Shown: positions 50,350 to 59,478, numbered from the stretch's first letter. The stretch: DNA of 64,000 bases from an uncultured Gemmatimonadota bacterium (GCA_946480295.1 CAMLIT010000010.1:1-64000); one strand, 5' to 3'. Numbers and translations are program-made. The notes: generated by a model from the letters alone, not told the origin.

Positions 50350-50993
50350 CGCGTCGGCCGCCGCGCCGCGACGATCGCCGCGACCTCGCGGTCCGTCGCC
50401 GATGGCGACGCCGAGAGCCCCCGGATCACGCCGTCGATGTCGGCGGCCGGGCGGTTCTGGCTCATCTTCCACTTCCCTTCGACGCGCGTGATCGCCAGCT
50501 CGAGGCCGACGATCGCCTTCATCTGCTGCGCGATGAACTCCGCGGGTGCGTCGCTCGGCGCCCACGGCTCCGGGCGCCCCGCCTCGTGCCGCGCCGCGAG
50601 CTCCTCCAGGTGGCGGCGGAGGAACGCAGGATCGTCGGTGAAGCGCAGCGTGCCATGGACGTGCACGGCGACGTAGTTCCACGTCGGCACGACGCGGCCG
50701 TGCTCCGCCTTCGACGCGTACCAGCTCGGCGTGACGTAGGCATCGGGGCCGCTGAAGATCACGAGCGCGTCGCTCGGGCCATCGCCGCCGAGGCGGTGGT
50801 GCGGGTTCGCGCGGGCGACGTGCCCCTCGAGCACCCCGTGCGCGCCGCGCGTGCGGTGCACCACGAGCGGCAGGTGGGTCGCGAAGAGCCCCACGTCGCC
50901 GCCGGCGGTGACGAGGATGGCCAGCGGGTGCGCCTCCATGTAGTCGAACAGGACGTCGGGGCGCGCTTCGGCGTTCGAGGGCGGGATGTACAT
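50346..50993 (-). CDS. paiB: PaiB-like FMN-binding protein
   Basis: The 215-residue protein matches the PaiB/FMN-binding negative transcriptional regulator family. It begins MYIPPSN, has AILVTAGGDVGLFATHLPLVV (about 25-45), IFSGPDAYVTPSWYASK near 80-97 and PTWNYVAVHVHGTLRF near 103-118, ending in KWKMSQNRP. The family regulates sporulation and protease genes in Bacillus and binds FMN. Its stop (TAG) overlaps the OsmC stop within one octamer. The ATG at 50993 lies a few bases from the ACT-domain gene stop. Confidence 0.92.
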   Translation of the reverse strand: MYIPPSNAEARPDVLFDYMEAHPLAILVTAGGDVGLFATHLPLVVHRTRGAHGVLEGHVARANPHHRLGGDGPSDALVIFSGPDAYVTPSWYASKAEHGRVVPTWNYVAVHVHGTLRFTDDPAFLRRHLEELAARHEAGRPEPWAPSDAPAEFIAQQMKAIVGLELAITRVEGKWKMSQNRPAADIDGVIRGLSASPSATDREVAAIVAARRPTR

Positions 50994-51006
50994 GCGCGAA
51001 TCGGGA

Positions 51007-51663
51007 TCAGAAGACGCGCCGCTGCAGCCGCGCGATGGTGAACTTCGCGGTGTCGGCGATCGCCATCACCGTCATCACCCCTGCCTGCACCGGGTCCGTC
51101 ACGACGAGATCCGCCGCCTCGGGCACGCTCCCCGCCATGTTGAGGCTCACCACGAGCAGCCCCTGCGCGCGCACCTCGCGCACCGCCTTCTCGATGTCGC
51201 CGCCCATCAGCGAGCCGGCGAGCACCAGCGCCGACGCGCGCGGGAGGCGCGCCACGGCGCGCACCGCGTCGGCGAGCGGCTGCTCGCCGACGAGCGGGAT
51301 GGTGTCCACCGAGATGCGCTCGCCGCGGATGTTGTGCCGGTCCGCCTCGGAGATGGCGCCGATCGCCACCTGCCCGACCTGCGCGCCGCCGCCCATGATG
51401 ATCACGCGCTTGCCGTAGATCATCTGCAGCGTCGTCACGCGTCCGGCCTCGTGCACGATCGGCAGCGCGCGCAGCTCGGCGATCAACGCCTCCACGTCGC
51501 CCGGCAGCTCGATCTCGAAGTACACGCGCGCCTCGCCGGCGCGCTGGGCGACGATCTCCACCGACGCGATGTCGCCGTTGAAGCCGGCGATCACGCCGGT
51601 GAGCTGGTGGAGCACGCCCGGCCCGGACCGGGCCCGCACCAGCACTCCGCATCTCTCCGCCAT
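51007..51663 (-). CDS. ACT-domain protein with DUF5612
   Basis: The 218-residue protein has an N-terminal ACT domain (CGVLVRARSGPGVLHQLTGVIAGFNGDIASVEIV, about 5-38, in pieces) and a C-terminal Rossmann-like DUF5612 region with VIIMGGGAQVGQVAIGAI near 85-102. ACT domains bind amino acids and the rest may be a regulator. The family is common in archaea and rare in bacteria. It lies between the GNAT gene upstream and PaiB-like gene downstream, all minus strand, at 13-base spacing on each side; the three are likely one operon. Confidence 0.85.
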   Translation of the reverse strand: MAERCGVLVRARSGPGVLHQLTGVIAGFNGDIASVEIVAQRAGEARVYFEIELPGDVEALIAELRALPIVHEAGRVTTLQMIYGKRVIIMGGGAQVGQVAIGAISEADRHNIRGERISVDTIPLVGEQPLADAVRAVARLPRASALVLAGSLMGGDIEKAVREVRAQGLLVVSLNMAGSVPEAADLVVTDPVQAGVMTVMAIADTAKFTIARLQRRVF

Positions 51664-51676
51664 GCCGCTCTCCTCG

Positions 51677-52174
51677 TCACCCGGCGAGTGTCATCTCGTA
51701 CCGCTCCTCCACCACGTCGACCCCCCAGCGGCGCCCCGGCACCGCCTCGACGCGCTCGAACCCCGCCGAGCGATACAGCCGCCCCGCCGTCTCGAGCGCG
51801 CTCACCGTCCAGAGGATCATCCGGCCATACCCCTCGGCGCGACTGAACGCGAGCGCCTCGTCGAGCAGCCGTCGGCCCAGCCCGGCCCCGCGCGCGCCCG
51901 GCGCGACGAGGAACCACCGCAGCTGCGCGACGTCGGGACTCTCCGCGACGACGGCGACGCAGCCGACGAGCCGCCCGTCGCGCTCGGCCAGCCAGATCCG
52001 CTCGCGCGGCGACCCGCGCAGCACGAACTCGGCGAGCGGGCCGGCCACATAGGCCTCGAACGTCGGATCGAAGCCGTATTCCTTCGCGTACACGATCCCG
52101 TGCAGCGCGGTCACGGAGCCGATGTCGCCTGGCTGGATGTCAGTGCGCAGTATCGTCTGGGAGTCCGCGGTCAT
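51677..52174 (-). CDS. GNAT acetyltransferase
   Basis: The 165-residue protein is a single GNAT domain, with the acetyl-CoA-binding motif in RWFLVAPGARGAGLGRRLLDEALAFSRAEGY near 87-117 (in pieces), preceded by RLVGCVAVVAES. The substrate cannot be told. The ATG at 52174 follows GGAGCATGACC-like sequence. It heads the minus-strand run with the DUF5612 and PaiB genes. Confidence 0.88.
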   Translation of the reverse strand: MTADSQTILRTDIQPGDIGSVTALHGIVYAKEYGFDPTFEAYVAGPLAEFVLRGSPRERIWLAERDGRLVGCVAVVAESPDVAQLRWFLVAPGARGAGLGRRLLDEALAFSRAEGYGRMILWTVSALETAGRLYRSAGFERVEAVPGRRWGVDVVEERYEMTLAG

Positions 52175-52374
52175 GCTCCAGGTGGGGTGCCACGCCGGCC
52201 GAGCCGGCGTCGATGCGCGCGCCGCGGGGTGGTCGTCAGGCGGCGCGATGTGTGGCGAGCGAGCCACGAATCTGCACGCGCCCGGTGCCCCGATCAATCG
52301 GCCGCGCCCCGCCGCGTCGAGTACGATGCTTGCGGGCGATGCAGGCGATCCCCGAATGGCACAGAGGCGCGCCC

Positions 52375-53046
52375 ATGTTCGTCGTCCTGATGGCACTGCT
52401 CGCGTCCGCGCAGCTCGGCGGCGACACCACACCGCGGCCGCCGGCGGTGCCGGCGCACGCCGCGATGGTGAGGTCGGACACACTCGCCGGCGACAGCGCC
52501 GCGCCGCCGCACGCGACGGCGACGTTCGGGCTCCCGATCGGGCTGCGTCCGCTCCCATTCGTCCTCGCCCCGCTCGACACCCCACGGCCGCGCCCGCGCG
52601 CCGTCGAGTACAGCGACTGGTACGCGACGCGGCTGACCATCCATCGCTGGGGGAGCTACGTCATGGTGCCCCTCCTCGCCGCACAGTACTCGCTCGGCCA
52701 GAACCTGATGAACGACTCCCGCCCGCCGCAGTGGATGCGCAACGCGCACTCCGGCGTCGCCGGCGCGATCGGCGTCGTCTTCGGCGTGAACACCCTCACC
52801 GGCGCATGGAACCTGTGGGATTCGCGCGCGGATCCCGCGGGACGCACGCGACGCTACGTCCACACCGCCACCATGCTCCTCTCCGACATCGGCTTCATCT
52901 GGGCGGGCGCGACGGGCGGCGACGACAACGAGGGCGAGGGGGGCGGCTCGTTCTCGCGCGGGAACGTCCGCCAGCATCGCGCGATCGCCGTCGGCTCGAT
53001 CGCCGTCAGCACGATCGGCGCGGCGATGATGTGGTTCTGGAAGTAG
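52375..53046 (+). CDS. membrane protein of unknown function
   Basis: The 223-residue product begins with a hydrophobic segment (FVVLMALLASAQLGG). Later segments include YVMVPLLAAQYSLGQ, AGAIGVVFGVNTLTGAW and MLLSDIGFIWAGATGG, so it probably spans the membrane three or four times. Two His residues in LTIHRWGSY and RNAHSG suggest a cytochrome b561-like pattern, but that is weak. Its last 41 bases overlap the convergent FMN reductase gene. Confidence 0.7.
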   Translation: MFVVLMALLASAQLGGDTTPRPPAVPAHAAMVRSDTLAGDSAAPPHATATFGLPIGLRPLPFVLAPLDTPRPRPRAVEYSDWYATRLTIHRWGSYVMVPLLAAQYSLGQNLMNDSRPPQWMRNAHSGVAGAIGVVFGVNTLTGAWNLWDSRADPAGRTRRYVHTATMLLSDIGFIWAGATGGDDNEGEGGGSFSRGNVRQHRAIAVGSIAVSTIGAAMMWFWK

Positions 53047-53599
53047 CGGACGAGCCCTCCCCGACCGCCGGCGCGGCCGCCGCGAGCAGGGCGCGCACGA
53101 CGTTACGCAGCGCCGGTCCCAGCACCGGGTCGGCGACGAGCCGCGCGGCGTCCGCGCCCCGCCGCGGGATGTCGAGCACCACCGACGCTGCGGGCACCAC
53201 GGCCGCGCTCATCGTCGTCAGCACCTCGACGAGCTGCGGATGCGCGAACCGCGATGCCGCCGATGCACTCAGCAGCCCGACCGGCTTCGCCACCATCTCG
53301 CTGCCGCCCACGGCCCAGTCGAGGGCGTTCTTCAGCGCGCCGGGGATGCCGTGCGCGTATTCGGGGCTGGAGATGAGGACGGCGTCGGCGGCGGCGAGCG
53401 CGGCGCGCCAGTGCGCGACCGCGGCGGGCAGCCCGCCCGGTCCCTCCTCGATGTCCGGACTGAACGCCGGCAGCGCGGCGATCCCCGCGTAGGTCGACAC
53501 CATGACGTCGACGGGCGCGAGTCGCGCCGCGGCGTCGAGCAACGCCGCGTTCGACGAGCCCGCGCGCAGGCTGCCGGAGATCGTGAGGAGTCGTGACAC
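53006..53599 (-). CDS. NADPH-dependent FMN reductase-like protein
   Basis: The 197-residue protein has a flavodoxin-like fold: ISGSLRAGSSNAALL near 7-21 (FMN phosphate loop) and SPEYAHGIPGALKNALDW near 78-95 (signature SPEY…G..KNALDW). It reduces FMN, quinones or chromate with NAD(P)H in the cytoplasm. The last part of its frame overlaps the end of the convergent membrane gene by 41 bases, and the final 25 residues look unlike the family. The family C-terminus probably stops earlier and the true stop may have been lost. Confidence 0.88.
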   Translation of the reverse strand: MSRLLTISGSLRAGSSNAALLDAAARLAPVDVMVSTYAGIAALPAFSPDIEEGPGGLPAAVAHWRAALAAADAVLISSPEYAHGIPGALKNALDWAVGGSEMVAKPVGLLSASAASRFAHPQLVEVLTTMSAAVVPAASVVLDIPRRGADAARLVADPVLGPALRNVVRALLAAAAPAVGEGSSATSRTTSSPRRSC

Positions 53600-53632
53600 G
53601 CGTTGCTGCGGAGGGCGCCGGCCGCCGCGCCC

Positions 53633-55153
53633 TCAGGGCATCGCCGTGTTGCTCACGAACGCCAGGCGCCGCCCGTCCGGCGACCACGACGGCACGTTGA
53701 TCGTCCCCTGCCCACCGTAGACGTACGCGATCACGCGCGACGGACCGCCGCCGATCGGCATCAGCCGGATCAGCACGTGCTTGTAGAACGGGTGGTCCTC
53801 CGGCGCGACCGTCAACGGGAACGAGATGAACGCGATCCACTTCCCGTCCGGCGAGACGTGCGGGAACCAGTCGTTGAAGTCGTCGTGCGTGACCTGCTCC
53901 TGGCGGCTGCCGTCCGGCCGCATCCGCCAGATCTGCATGCGGCCGGTGCGCGCGGAGTTGAAGTAGATGTACGCGCCGTCGGGCGTGTACTCCGGGCCGT
54001 CGTCGAGCCCCTTCGCCGTCGTCAGGCGGATCTCCGCCCCGCCCGTCGCCGGGATCCGGTAGACGTCGAACTCGTTCGCGCGCTGGCCGGTGAACACGAG
54101 CCAGCGGCCGTCGGGCGACCACCCGTGCAGGTACGACGGGCCGGTCGCCGTCACGCGCGTCGGCGTCCCCCCCGTCACCGGCACCGTGTAGACGTTCGAC
54201 GCACCGCCGTTCTCCGCCGCCTGGTTGCTGATGCCGAGCATCCGCCCGTCGAACGAGAGGACGTGGTCGTTGTTGTTGTGCGTCGCGAAGCCGGTGTTGA
54301 TCACGTCGGGGGTGCGCGACGCGAGGTCGAAGCGGTAGAGGTGCCCCTCCTGCGCGTAGATCAGCGCCCTGCCGTCGGGCGTCCAGTTGGGCGCCTGGAA
54401 CGACCCGCGATACCGGTGCACGATCGTCGCGTTCCCCGTCGTGACGTCGAGGATCTCGAGGTTGCTCCCGAGGTACTCGCGGTACGGCACGAGCGACGCG
54501 CCGGCGGGCGTGGTGATGCGCACGTTGCTGAACGCGCCCCGCTCCATCACGGTGTCGTTATGCGCGCAGACGAAGAGCCCCACGTACACCGTGTCCGGGA
54601 GCGACACGCCCGTGAGCTCCCGCGTGACGAGCGTGTCGCCGAAACGGGCGACGGACATCAGGTACGTCCCGTCGCGCCGCTCGAGCTGGATCACCGCGTC
54701 GGCGTCGGGGAGGCTGTCGCGGAACCGCTCCTCCCCCGTGCTGTCCCCCGTGCTGCGACGGAACTGCAGCGAGACGAGCCCGTCGCCGTGCAGCGCGGCC
54801 GTGACGTGGGCGGCGTTGCCGTCGAGCGACGGACGGATCGTCCAGCCGAGCTTCCGGTGCGCCTCCACCCCCGCGCCGACGAAGTGCGCGCGGGTGGAGA
54901 GGATGAAGTTGCCGGTCATGCGCTTCCACACGACGTGGAAGGCATCGTGGTCGGCCCACATGTTCGCCCCCGACCCGGCGATCAGGTACGTCTGCCGCTG
55001 CGGATCGTAGGCCGTGGACCCGGCGCGCCGCGGATGGCCGACGTCCGCCTGCCCGTCGAACGCGCCGAGCGGCGCCTGCGCGCCCGCCGCCGCGGCGAAC
55101 GCGCCGAGACAGAGCACGGACGCGAGGGTGCCGCGACGGATGCTCGCGCGCAT
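53633..55153 (-). CDS. secreted TolB-like PD40 beta-propeller protein
   Basis: The 506-residue protein has a signal peptide (ASVLCLGAFAAAAGAQ), an N-terminal jelly-roll-like part related to concanavalin folds (HVTAALHGDGLVSLQFRR, near 105-122) and six PD40 blades at the C-terminus (for example WTPDGRALIYAQEGHLYRFDL and FVSNTAMP at the end, in pieces). These occur in TolB-like and polysaccharide-binding proteins. It is followed on the same strand by two small genes. Activity unknown; periplasmic. Confidence 0.82.
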   Translation of the reverse strand: MRASIRRGTLASVLCLGAFAAAAGAQAPLGAFDGQADVGHPRRAGSTAYDPQRQTYLIAGSGANMWADHDAFHVVWKRMTGNFILSTRAHFVGAGVEAHRKLGWTIRPSLDGNAAHVTAALHGDGLVSLQFRRSTGDSTGEERFRDSLPDADAVIQLERRDGTYLMSVARFGDTLVTRELTGVSLPDTVYVGLFVCAHNDTVMERGAFSNVRITTPAGASLVPYREYLGSNLEILDVTTGNATIVHRYRGSFQAPNWTPDGRALIYAQEGHLYRFDLASRTPDVINTGFATHNNNDHVLSFDGRMLGISNQAAENGGASNVYTVPVTGGTPTRVTATGPSYLHGWSPDGRWLVFTGQRANEFDVYRIPATGGAEIRLTTAKGLDDGPEYTPDGAYIYFNSARTGRMQIWRMRPDGSRQEQVTHDDFNDWFPHVSPDGKWIAFISFPLTVAPEDHPFYKHVLIRLMPIGGGPSRVIAYVYGGQGTINVPSWSPDGRRLAFVSNTAMP

Positions 55154-55185
55154 GGCACGTCGCGGCCCTCCGCGTCCCGCGCCCA

Positions 55186-55668
55186 TCAGTGGCCCGCCGC
55201 TGCCGGTGCGGGTGCCGCCGCCGCGGGCGCCGGCTGGAAGCCGCCGAGCTGCTGCAGGAGGCTCAGCATGTCCGAGCAGACCCACGCCTCGGCGATCCGG
55301 TCGCCCGCGATCCTGAAGATGTCGGTGCCGCCGACCGACACGTGCACGGGCGGCACCTTCGCCGGGATCCCGAAGAAGGGCGCGCCGGTGTGGTCCGCCG
55401 TCGCGAGCCACCGCGTCGCCACCCGGTCCCCCTGCGCCACGTGGTCCTGGACGTCGTAGCGCAGGTTCGGGAAGGAGCTCCGGAATCCCTGCATCATCTG
55501 CGCGACGTCGGCCGCGCCCCCCTGGCCGCCGGGCAGCATCGAGTGGTGCACGACGAAGTTCTGCGTGAGGAGCTGCGCGGCGTCCTGCGGGTTCTCGTTG
55601 TTCATCACGTTCCGGAAGAACCGATTGACGAGCGCGACGTTCGCATCGGGCTGATCGTGTCCAGGCAT
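55186..55668 (-). CDS. SnoaL-like polyketide cyclase family protein
   Basis: The 160-residue protein has the SnoaL ester cyclase-like pattern: NVALVNRFFRNVMNNENPQDAAQLLTQNFVVHHSM (about 10-45, in pieces) and VSVGGTDIFRIAGDRIAEAWVCSDMLSLLQQLG near 110-143. A Pro/Ala-rich tail follows. Bacterial members often lack cyclase activity. It lies just downstream of, and is read toward, the propeller gene. Confidence 0.82.
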   Translation of the reverse strand: MPGHDQPDANVALVNRFFRNVMNNENPQDAAQLLTQNFVVHHSMLPGGQGGAADVAQMMQGFRSSFPNLRYDVQDHVAQGDRVATRWLATADHTGAPFFGIPAKVPPVHVSVGGTDIFRIAGDRIAEAWVCSDMLSLLQQLGGFQPAPAAAAPAPAAAGH

Positions 55669-55781
55669 CTCACCCCTCCCTGTCGAAGATGGTCGACGTT
55701 CCCCCCACTACGATGCAGCGCCTCCCGCGCGAGCGCGAGAGCGGCGTTTGGCGCGCCCCCGCCTCCGCGCCCCCCGGCTCG

Positions 55782-56099
55782 TCAGGCGCCGATGTCGTCC
55801 ACCGTCACGGTGTCGTGGATCCGCACCGTGGTCCAGTACGGACCGCACTCCTCGCGGAAGCGGTCGTGCACCGGGTGCACCTGGTAGGCGTCGTGCGCCG
55901 CCTGGTCGGCGAAGACGAGCACCAGCGCCCACGAGTAGCCGCGCTCGATCACCGGCCGGTCCGTCGGGGCGGGCACGCCGATCCAGCCCCGGTCGACGCC
56001 CTCGATCGCGCGCAGCGACCGCAGGCCGGCGGCGAAGCGCTCCGTGTCCGCCTCGCTCAGCCCCGGCCGCAGCCAGAAGTACACGGCGTGAACGAACAT
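55782..56099 (-). CDS. Dabb family protein
   Basis: The 105-residue protein is a single dimeric A/B-barrel (Dabb/stress-responsive) domain: FVHAVYFWLRPGLSEADTERFAAGLRSL near 2-30 and YSWALVLVFADQAAHDAYQVHPVHD near 55-80 (in pieces). The function is unknown; homologues occur with stress genes. Its ATG (56099) is one base after the stop of the hexosaminidase gene, showing coupling. Confidence 0.88.
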   Translation of the reverse strand: MFVHAVYFWLRPGLSEADTERFAAGLRSLRAIEGVDRGWIGVPAPTDRPVIERGYSWALVLVFADQAAHDAYQVHPVHDRFREECGPYWTTVRIHDTVTVDDIGA

Positions 56100-56100
56100 C

Positions 56101-57747
56101 CTACCACGCCACCTCGGGCGACGCGTAGTAGTTGATCCCGAGCAGCCGCCAGCGCGGCGCGTGCGCGGCGATGCGCGTCCGGAAGCTCTCCCAGCTCCGC
56201 GCCGACGGCGGCGTCCACCCCACCTCGGCGATCGCCGGCAGGCGCGGCACGACGAGGAACTCCGCGGCGGTGATGTTCTGCACCGTCTCCGACCACAGCG
56301 GCGCCTCGACCCCGAGCACCGACTGCTCCGACACGCCCGGCAGGTACGTCACCGGATCCCAGTCGTACGCCGTGCGCAGGTCGGTGAAGCCGGCCCAGTC
56401 GAGCCCGAGCTCCGTCGCCGGATTGTACTTCATGTCGAGATACGCCCTGTTCCCCGGCGACACGATCAGCTTCGTCCCCTGCCGCAGCGCGAGCAGCGCG
56501 CTGTCGCTCTTCCACTGCTGCGCGATCGTCGTCGGCCGCAGGTGCGCCTTCCCGATCTCCTCCCAGCCGACCATCGTCTTGCCGTACTTGTAGACGATGT
56601 CCTGCACATGGTCCACGAAGTTGACGTACTGGTCGTGCGTCAGCGCCTGCACCTCGTCGCCACCCATGTGCAGGTACGGTCCGGGGGTCATCGCCGCCAG
56701 CTCGCGCACGACGTCCTCGACGAAGCGGTACGTCACCGCGCTGTCGGAGCAGAGCGTGCTCCAGCCCACGCGGATCCCCGTGTACAGCCCCGGCGGCTGC
56801 GTGTCCCCGTCCGTGCCGGGCGTCGGCCGGCTGCAGCCCAGCTCCGGGTACGACGCGATCGCCGCGTTCGTGTGCGCCGGCATGTCGATCTCCGGCACGA
56901 GCGTGATGAACCGGTCCTGCGCGTAGCGGACGATGTCCGCGTACTCCGCCTTCGTGTAGAAGCCGCCCTGCCCGCCGCCGACCTGGGTGCTCCCGCCCAC
57001 GCTCGTGAGCTTCGGCCACGAGTCGATCTGGATGCGCCACCCCTGGTCGTCGGAGAGGTGCAGGTGCAGGGTGTTGAGCTTGTAGAGCGCGAGCAGGTCG
57101 ATGTACTGCTTGACCTCGTCCACCGTGAAGAAGTGGCGCGCGACGTCGAGCATCGCGCCGCGCCACGCGAAGCGCGGGTGGTCGACGATGCGGCCGGGCG
57201 GAACGCTCCACGCGCCCGCCTCGCGGTGCGTGCTCTGCTGCGCCTCGATCCCCGCGGGGAGGAGCTGCCGCAGTGTCTGCACGCCGTGGAAGAGCCCCGC
57301 CGACGCCTGCGCCGTGATGCGCACCGAATCGGCGCTGATCGTCAGCTCGTAGCCTTCCGGGCCGAGATCCGCGCCGCCGCCGAGCCGCAGCACGATCGCC
57401 CCGCGCGGCGCGGCGTCGTTCGACGTCGACACCGGCAGCGCGAACCCCGTCGCGGGCCGGAAGAGCATCGCCATCTCCTGCGCCACGCGCGCCGCCTCGT
57501 CGTTCCCCGCGGAGACGACCACGGCGGTCGTCCGCGCGAGCGCGAAGGGCGCACCCTCGCTCGGCGTCACGGAGACCGGCTGCGGCACGACGTGCTGCTC
57601 GCCGAGCGTGGTCAGCGTGGGCGGATACTGGAGCTTCGTCGGCGCGCGCGCCGGGCGCGGGGCCGGAGTCGGACGGCACGCGGCGAGCGCGCCGGCGAGC
57701 GTCAGGGCGGCGCCGAAGCGCGCGATCGGGAACCGGTTGTGAAGCAT
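56101..57747 (-). CDS. beta-N-acetylhexosaminidase, GH20, lipoprotein
   Basis: The 548-residue protein is a lipoprotein (lipobox LAGALAAC, Cys about 24) with an N-terminal GH20b domain and a GH20 barrel. It has WRGAMLDVARHFFTVDEVKQYIDLLALYKLN near 195-225 (in pieces) and HMGGDE near 360, whose Asp-Glu pair is catalytic. It removes terminal GlcNAc or GalNAc from glycans and chitin fragments. It is coupled to the Dabb gene. The amino-sugar kinases and the ChbG-like and PIG-L deacetylases in this window fit a shared pathway. Confidence 0.92.
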   Translation of the reverse strand: MLHNRFPIARFGAALTLAGALAACRPTPAPRPARAPTKLQYPPTLTTLGEQHVVPQPVSVTPSEGAPFALARTTAVVVSAGNDEAARVAQEMAMLFRPATGFALPVSTSNDAAPRGAIVLRLGGGADLGPEGYELTISADSVRITAQASAGLFHGVQTLRQLLPAGIEAQQSTHREAGAWSVPPGRIVDHPRFAWRGAMLDVARHFFTVDEVKQYIDLLALYKLNTLHLHLSDDQGWRIQIDSWPKLTSVGGSTQVGGGQGGFYTKAEYADIVRYAQDRFITLVPEIDMPAHTNAAIASYPELGCSRPTPGTDGDTQPPGLYTGIRVGWSTLCSDSAVTYRFVEDVVRELAAMTPGPYLHMGGDEVQALTHDQYVNFVDHVQDIVYKYGKTMVGWEEIGKAHLRPTTIAQQWKSDSALLALRQGTKLIVSPGNRAYLDMKYNPATELGLDWAGFTDLRTAYDWDPVTYLPGVSEQSVLGVEAPLWSETVQNITAAEFLVVPRLPAIAEVGWTPPSARSWESFRTRIAAHAPRWRLLGINYYASPEVAW

Positions 57748-57863
57748 GCGGAGTGCGATGGGGTGGCGGCAGGGAGCGTCGCGACCGGAGCGGTGGTCGT
57801 GCTCCCTGCCGGGATGTGCGGGAAGATGCCGATCGATCGGAGCGCCGTCCAGCCGATCGGCGG

Positions 57864-58370
57864 TCACCAGCGCTCGTCCGCCGTCGGGCCGTAGACCTGC
57901 GGCAGCGGGACATCCACCATCCGCAGATAGACGGTGAGCTGGCCGCGATGATGGATGAGATGGTTCAGGTGCCCGCGCACCGTCGGGCCGCGCGGCGTCG
58001 TGAACAGCACCTGTCCCCCGTGCTTGAGGGACCAGGGCTCGTCGAGGGCCGCGCCCGTGACCTCCTGCAGCGCGGCGCGTGCCGTCTGCACGTTGCGATC
58101 GAACTCGGCGAGAAGCACCTCGGTCGGCTCGAAGCTGTAGCCCGGGCCGCCGGCGAGGTCGATCGCCGGCTCCCGCAGCGTGCGCGTGATCCACCCCGGC
58201 ATCCACGATACGAGCTGCGCCAGGTGGCCGAGGGGGAACGACCTGGCGTGCGGCTTCCACTGGGCGCGCTCGCTCGGCACCCGCTCGAGCAGCCGGCGGG
58301 TGGACGCCATCTCCAGGTCGAACTCCGCGAGCGGGATCGCCGGGACCGAGACTGCGACGGCCTGCGTCAT
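57864..58370 (-). CDS. DinB family protein
   Basis: The 168-residue protein has the DinB pattern: MASTRRLLERVPSERAQWKPHARSFPLGHLAQLVSWMPGW (about 21-62, in pieces) and the C-terminal HLNHLIHHRGQLTVYLR near 133-150, with three His metal ligands. It lacks a signal peptide, unlike the DinB-like protein at 11540. GGAGGCTC precedes the ATG. It is divergent from the ChbG-like gene. Confidence 0.88.
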   Translation of the reverse strand: MTQAVAVSVPAIPLAEFDLEMASTRRLLERVPSERAQWKPHARSFPLGHLAQLVSWMPGWITRTLREPAIDLAGGPGYSFEPTEVLLAEFDRNVQTARAALQEVTGAALDEPWSLKHGGQVLFTTPRGPTVRGHLNHLIHHRGQLTVYLRMVDVPLPQVYGPTADERW

Positions 58371-58548
58371 GATCGAGCCTCCAGGGAGTCGGATCGAATC
58401 CTATCGTAGCAGGCCGGGGAATCGCGTCAAGCCGAGCGGTCGCCCGGCGACGCACGGCGGCCACGCCGTCGCCTTCCGGACGCCTCCATCGCGTCCCATG
58501 TTAGGCCGCGCGCGCGTCTCGCGCCGTCCCTCCTTCCCGGAGCCCCTC

Positions 58549-59472
58549 ATGCCGCGGATCTGGTCGTCGGTCGTCGCCCTCCTCCTCGTCGCCTCCTCGC
58601 TCCACGCCCAGACGAGGAACATCGCCGAGCGACTCGGTTATCCGGCCGACGCGATCCTCCTCATCCTCCACGCCGACGACCTCGGCGTCGCGCATTCGGA
58701 GGACTCCGCGAGCTTCGACGCCCTGACGCGCGGCGCCGTCTCCTCGGCGAGCATCATGATGCCGACGCCGTGGGTCTCGGAGGTCGCCGCGTGGGCGAGG
58801 GCGCATCCCGACGCGGACCTCGGACTCCATCTCACCCTCACGAGCGAGTGGGAGAGCTACAAGTGGGGGAGCGTCGCGCCGAAGGACAGCGTGCGCAGCC
58901 TGCTCGACTCCGCCGGCTACTTCCCGAGCGACGTCCCGCCGGTGGTGAAGGCCGCGAAGCTGCAGGAAGTCGAGCGCGAGCTGCGCGCCCAGGTCGAGCG
59001 GGCGCTCGCGATGGGCATCCACCCCACGCACGTCGACAGCCACATGGGGACGCTCTTCGCGACGCCGGAGCTCATGGCCGTCTACATGAAGGTCGCGCAC
59101 GACTACCATCTCCCCTTCCTCGCCCTCCGCGACGACGGCCGCGGCGCGACCGGCATGCCGATCGTGCAGCGGGAGGGCGTGCTCGACACCGTCATCATCG
59201 CCGACACCGACGTGCCGCGCGACCACTGGAAGGACTTCTACCTCAAGGCGATCGCGAGCCTCAAGCCCGGGCTGAGCGAGATCATCGTCCACCTCGGCCA
59301 CGACGACGCCGAGCTGCGGGCCGTGACCGTGAACCACGAGCCCTATGGCGCGGCGTGGCGGCAGCGCGACTACGACGTCGTGACCAGCCCCGAGTTCAGG
59401 AAGGCGCTCCGCGACCACCACGTGATCCTCGTCGGGTGGAAGGATGTGGGGCGCGTCGCGCTGCAGCCCTGA
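58549..59472 (+). CDS. ChbG/HpnK-like deacetylase, secreted
   Basis: The 307-residue protein has a signal peptide (SVVALLLVASSLHAQ) and a ChbG/HpnK-type deacetylase barrel. ILHADDLGVAHSE near 37-49 and HPTHVDSHMGTLFATPELM near 160-178 carry the Asp and His metal ligands. ChbG removes an acetyl group from chitooligosaccharides; HpnK acts on hopanoid precursors. A secreted position suits glycan deacetylation. It is next to GH20 and DinB genes. ATG at 58549, GGAG upstream. Confidence 0.85.
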   Translation: MPRIWSSVVALLLVASSLHAQTRNIAERLGYPADAILLILHADDLGVAHSEDSASFDALTRGAVSSASIMMPTPWVSEVAAWARAHPDADLGLHLTLTSEWESYKWGSVAPKDSVRSLLDSAGYFPSDVPPVVKAAKLQEVERELRAQVERALAMGIHPTHVDSHMGTLFATPELMAVYMKVAHDYHLPFLALRDDGRGATGMPIVQREGVLDTVIIADTDVPRDHWKDFYLKAIASLKPGLSEIIVHLGHDDAELRAVTVNHEPYGAAWRQRDYDVVTSPEFRKALRDHHVILVGWKDVGRVALQP

Positions 59473-59478
59473 GCGCGA

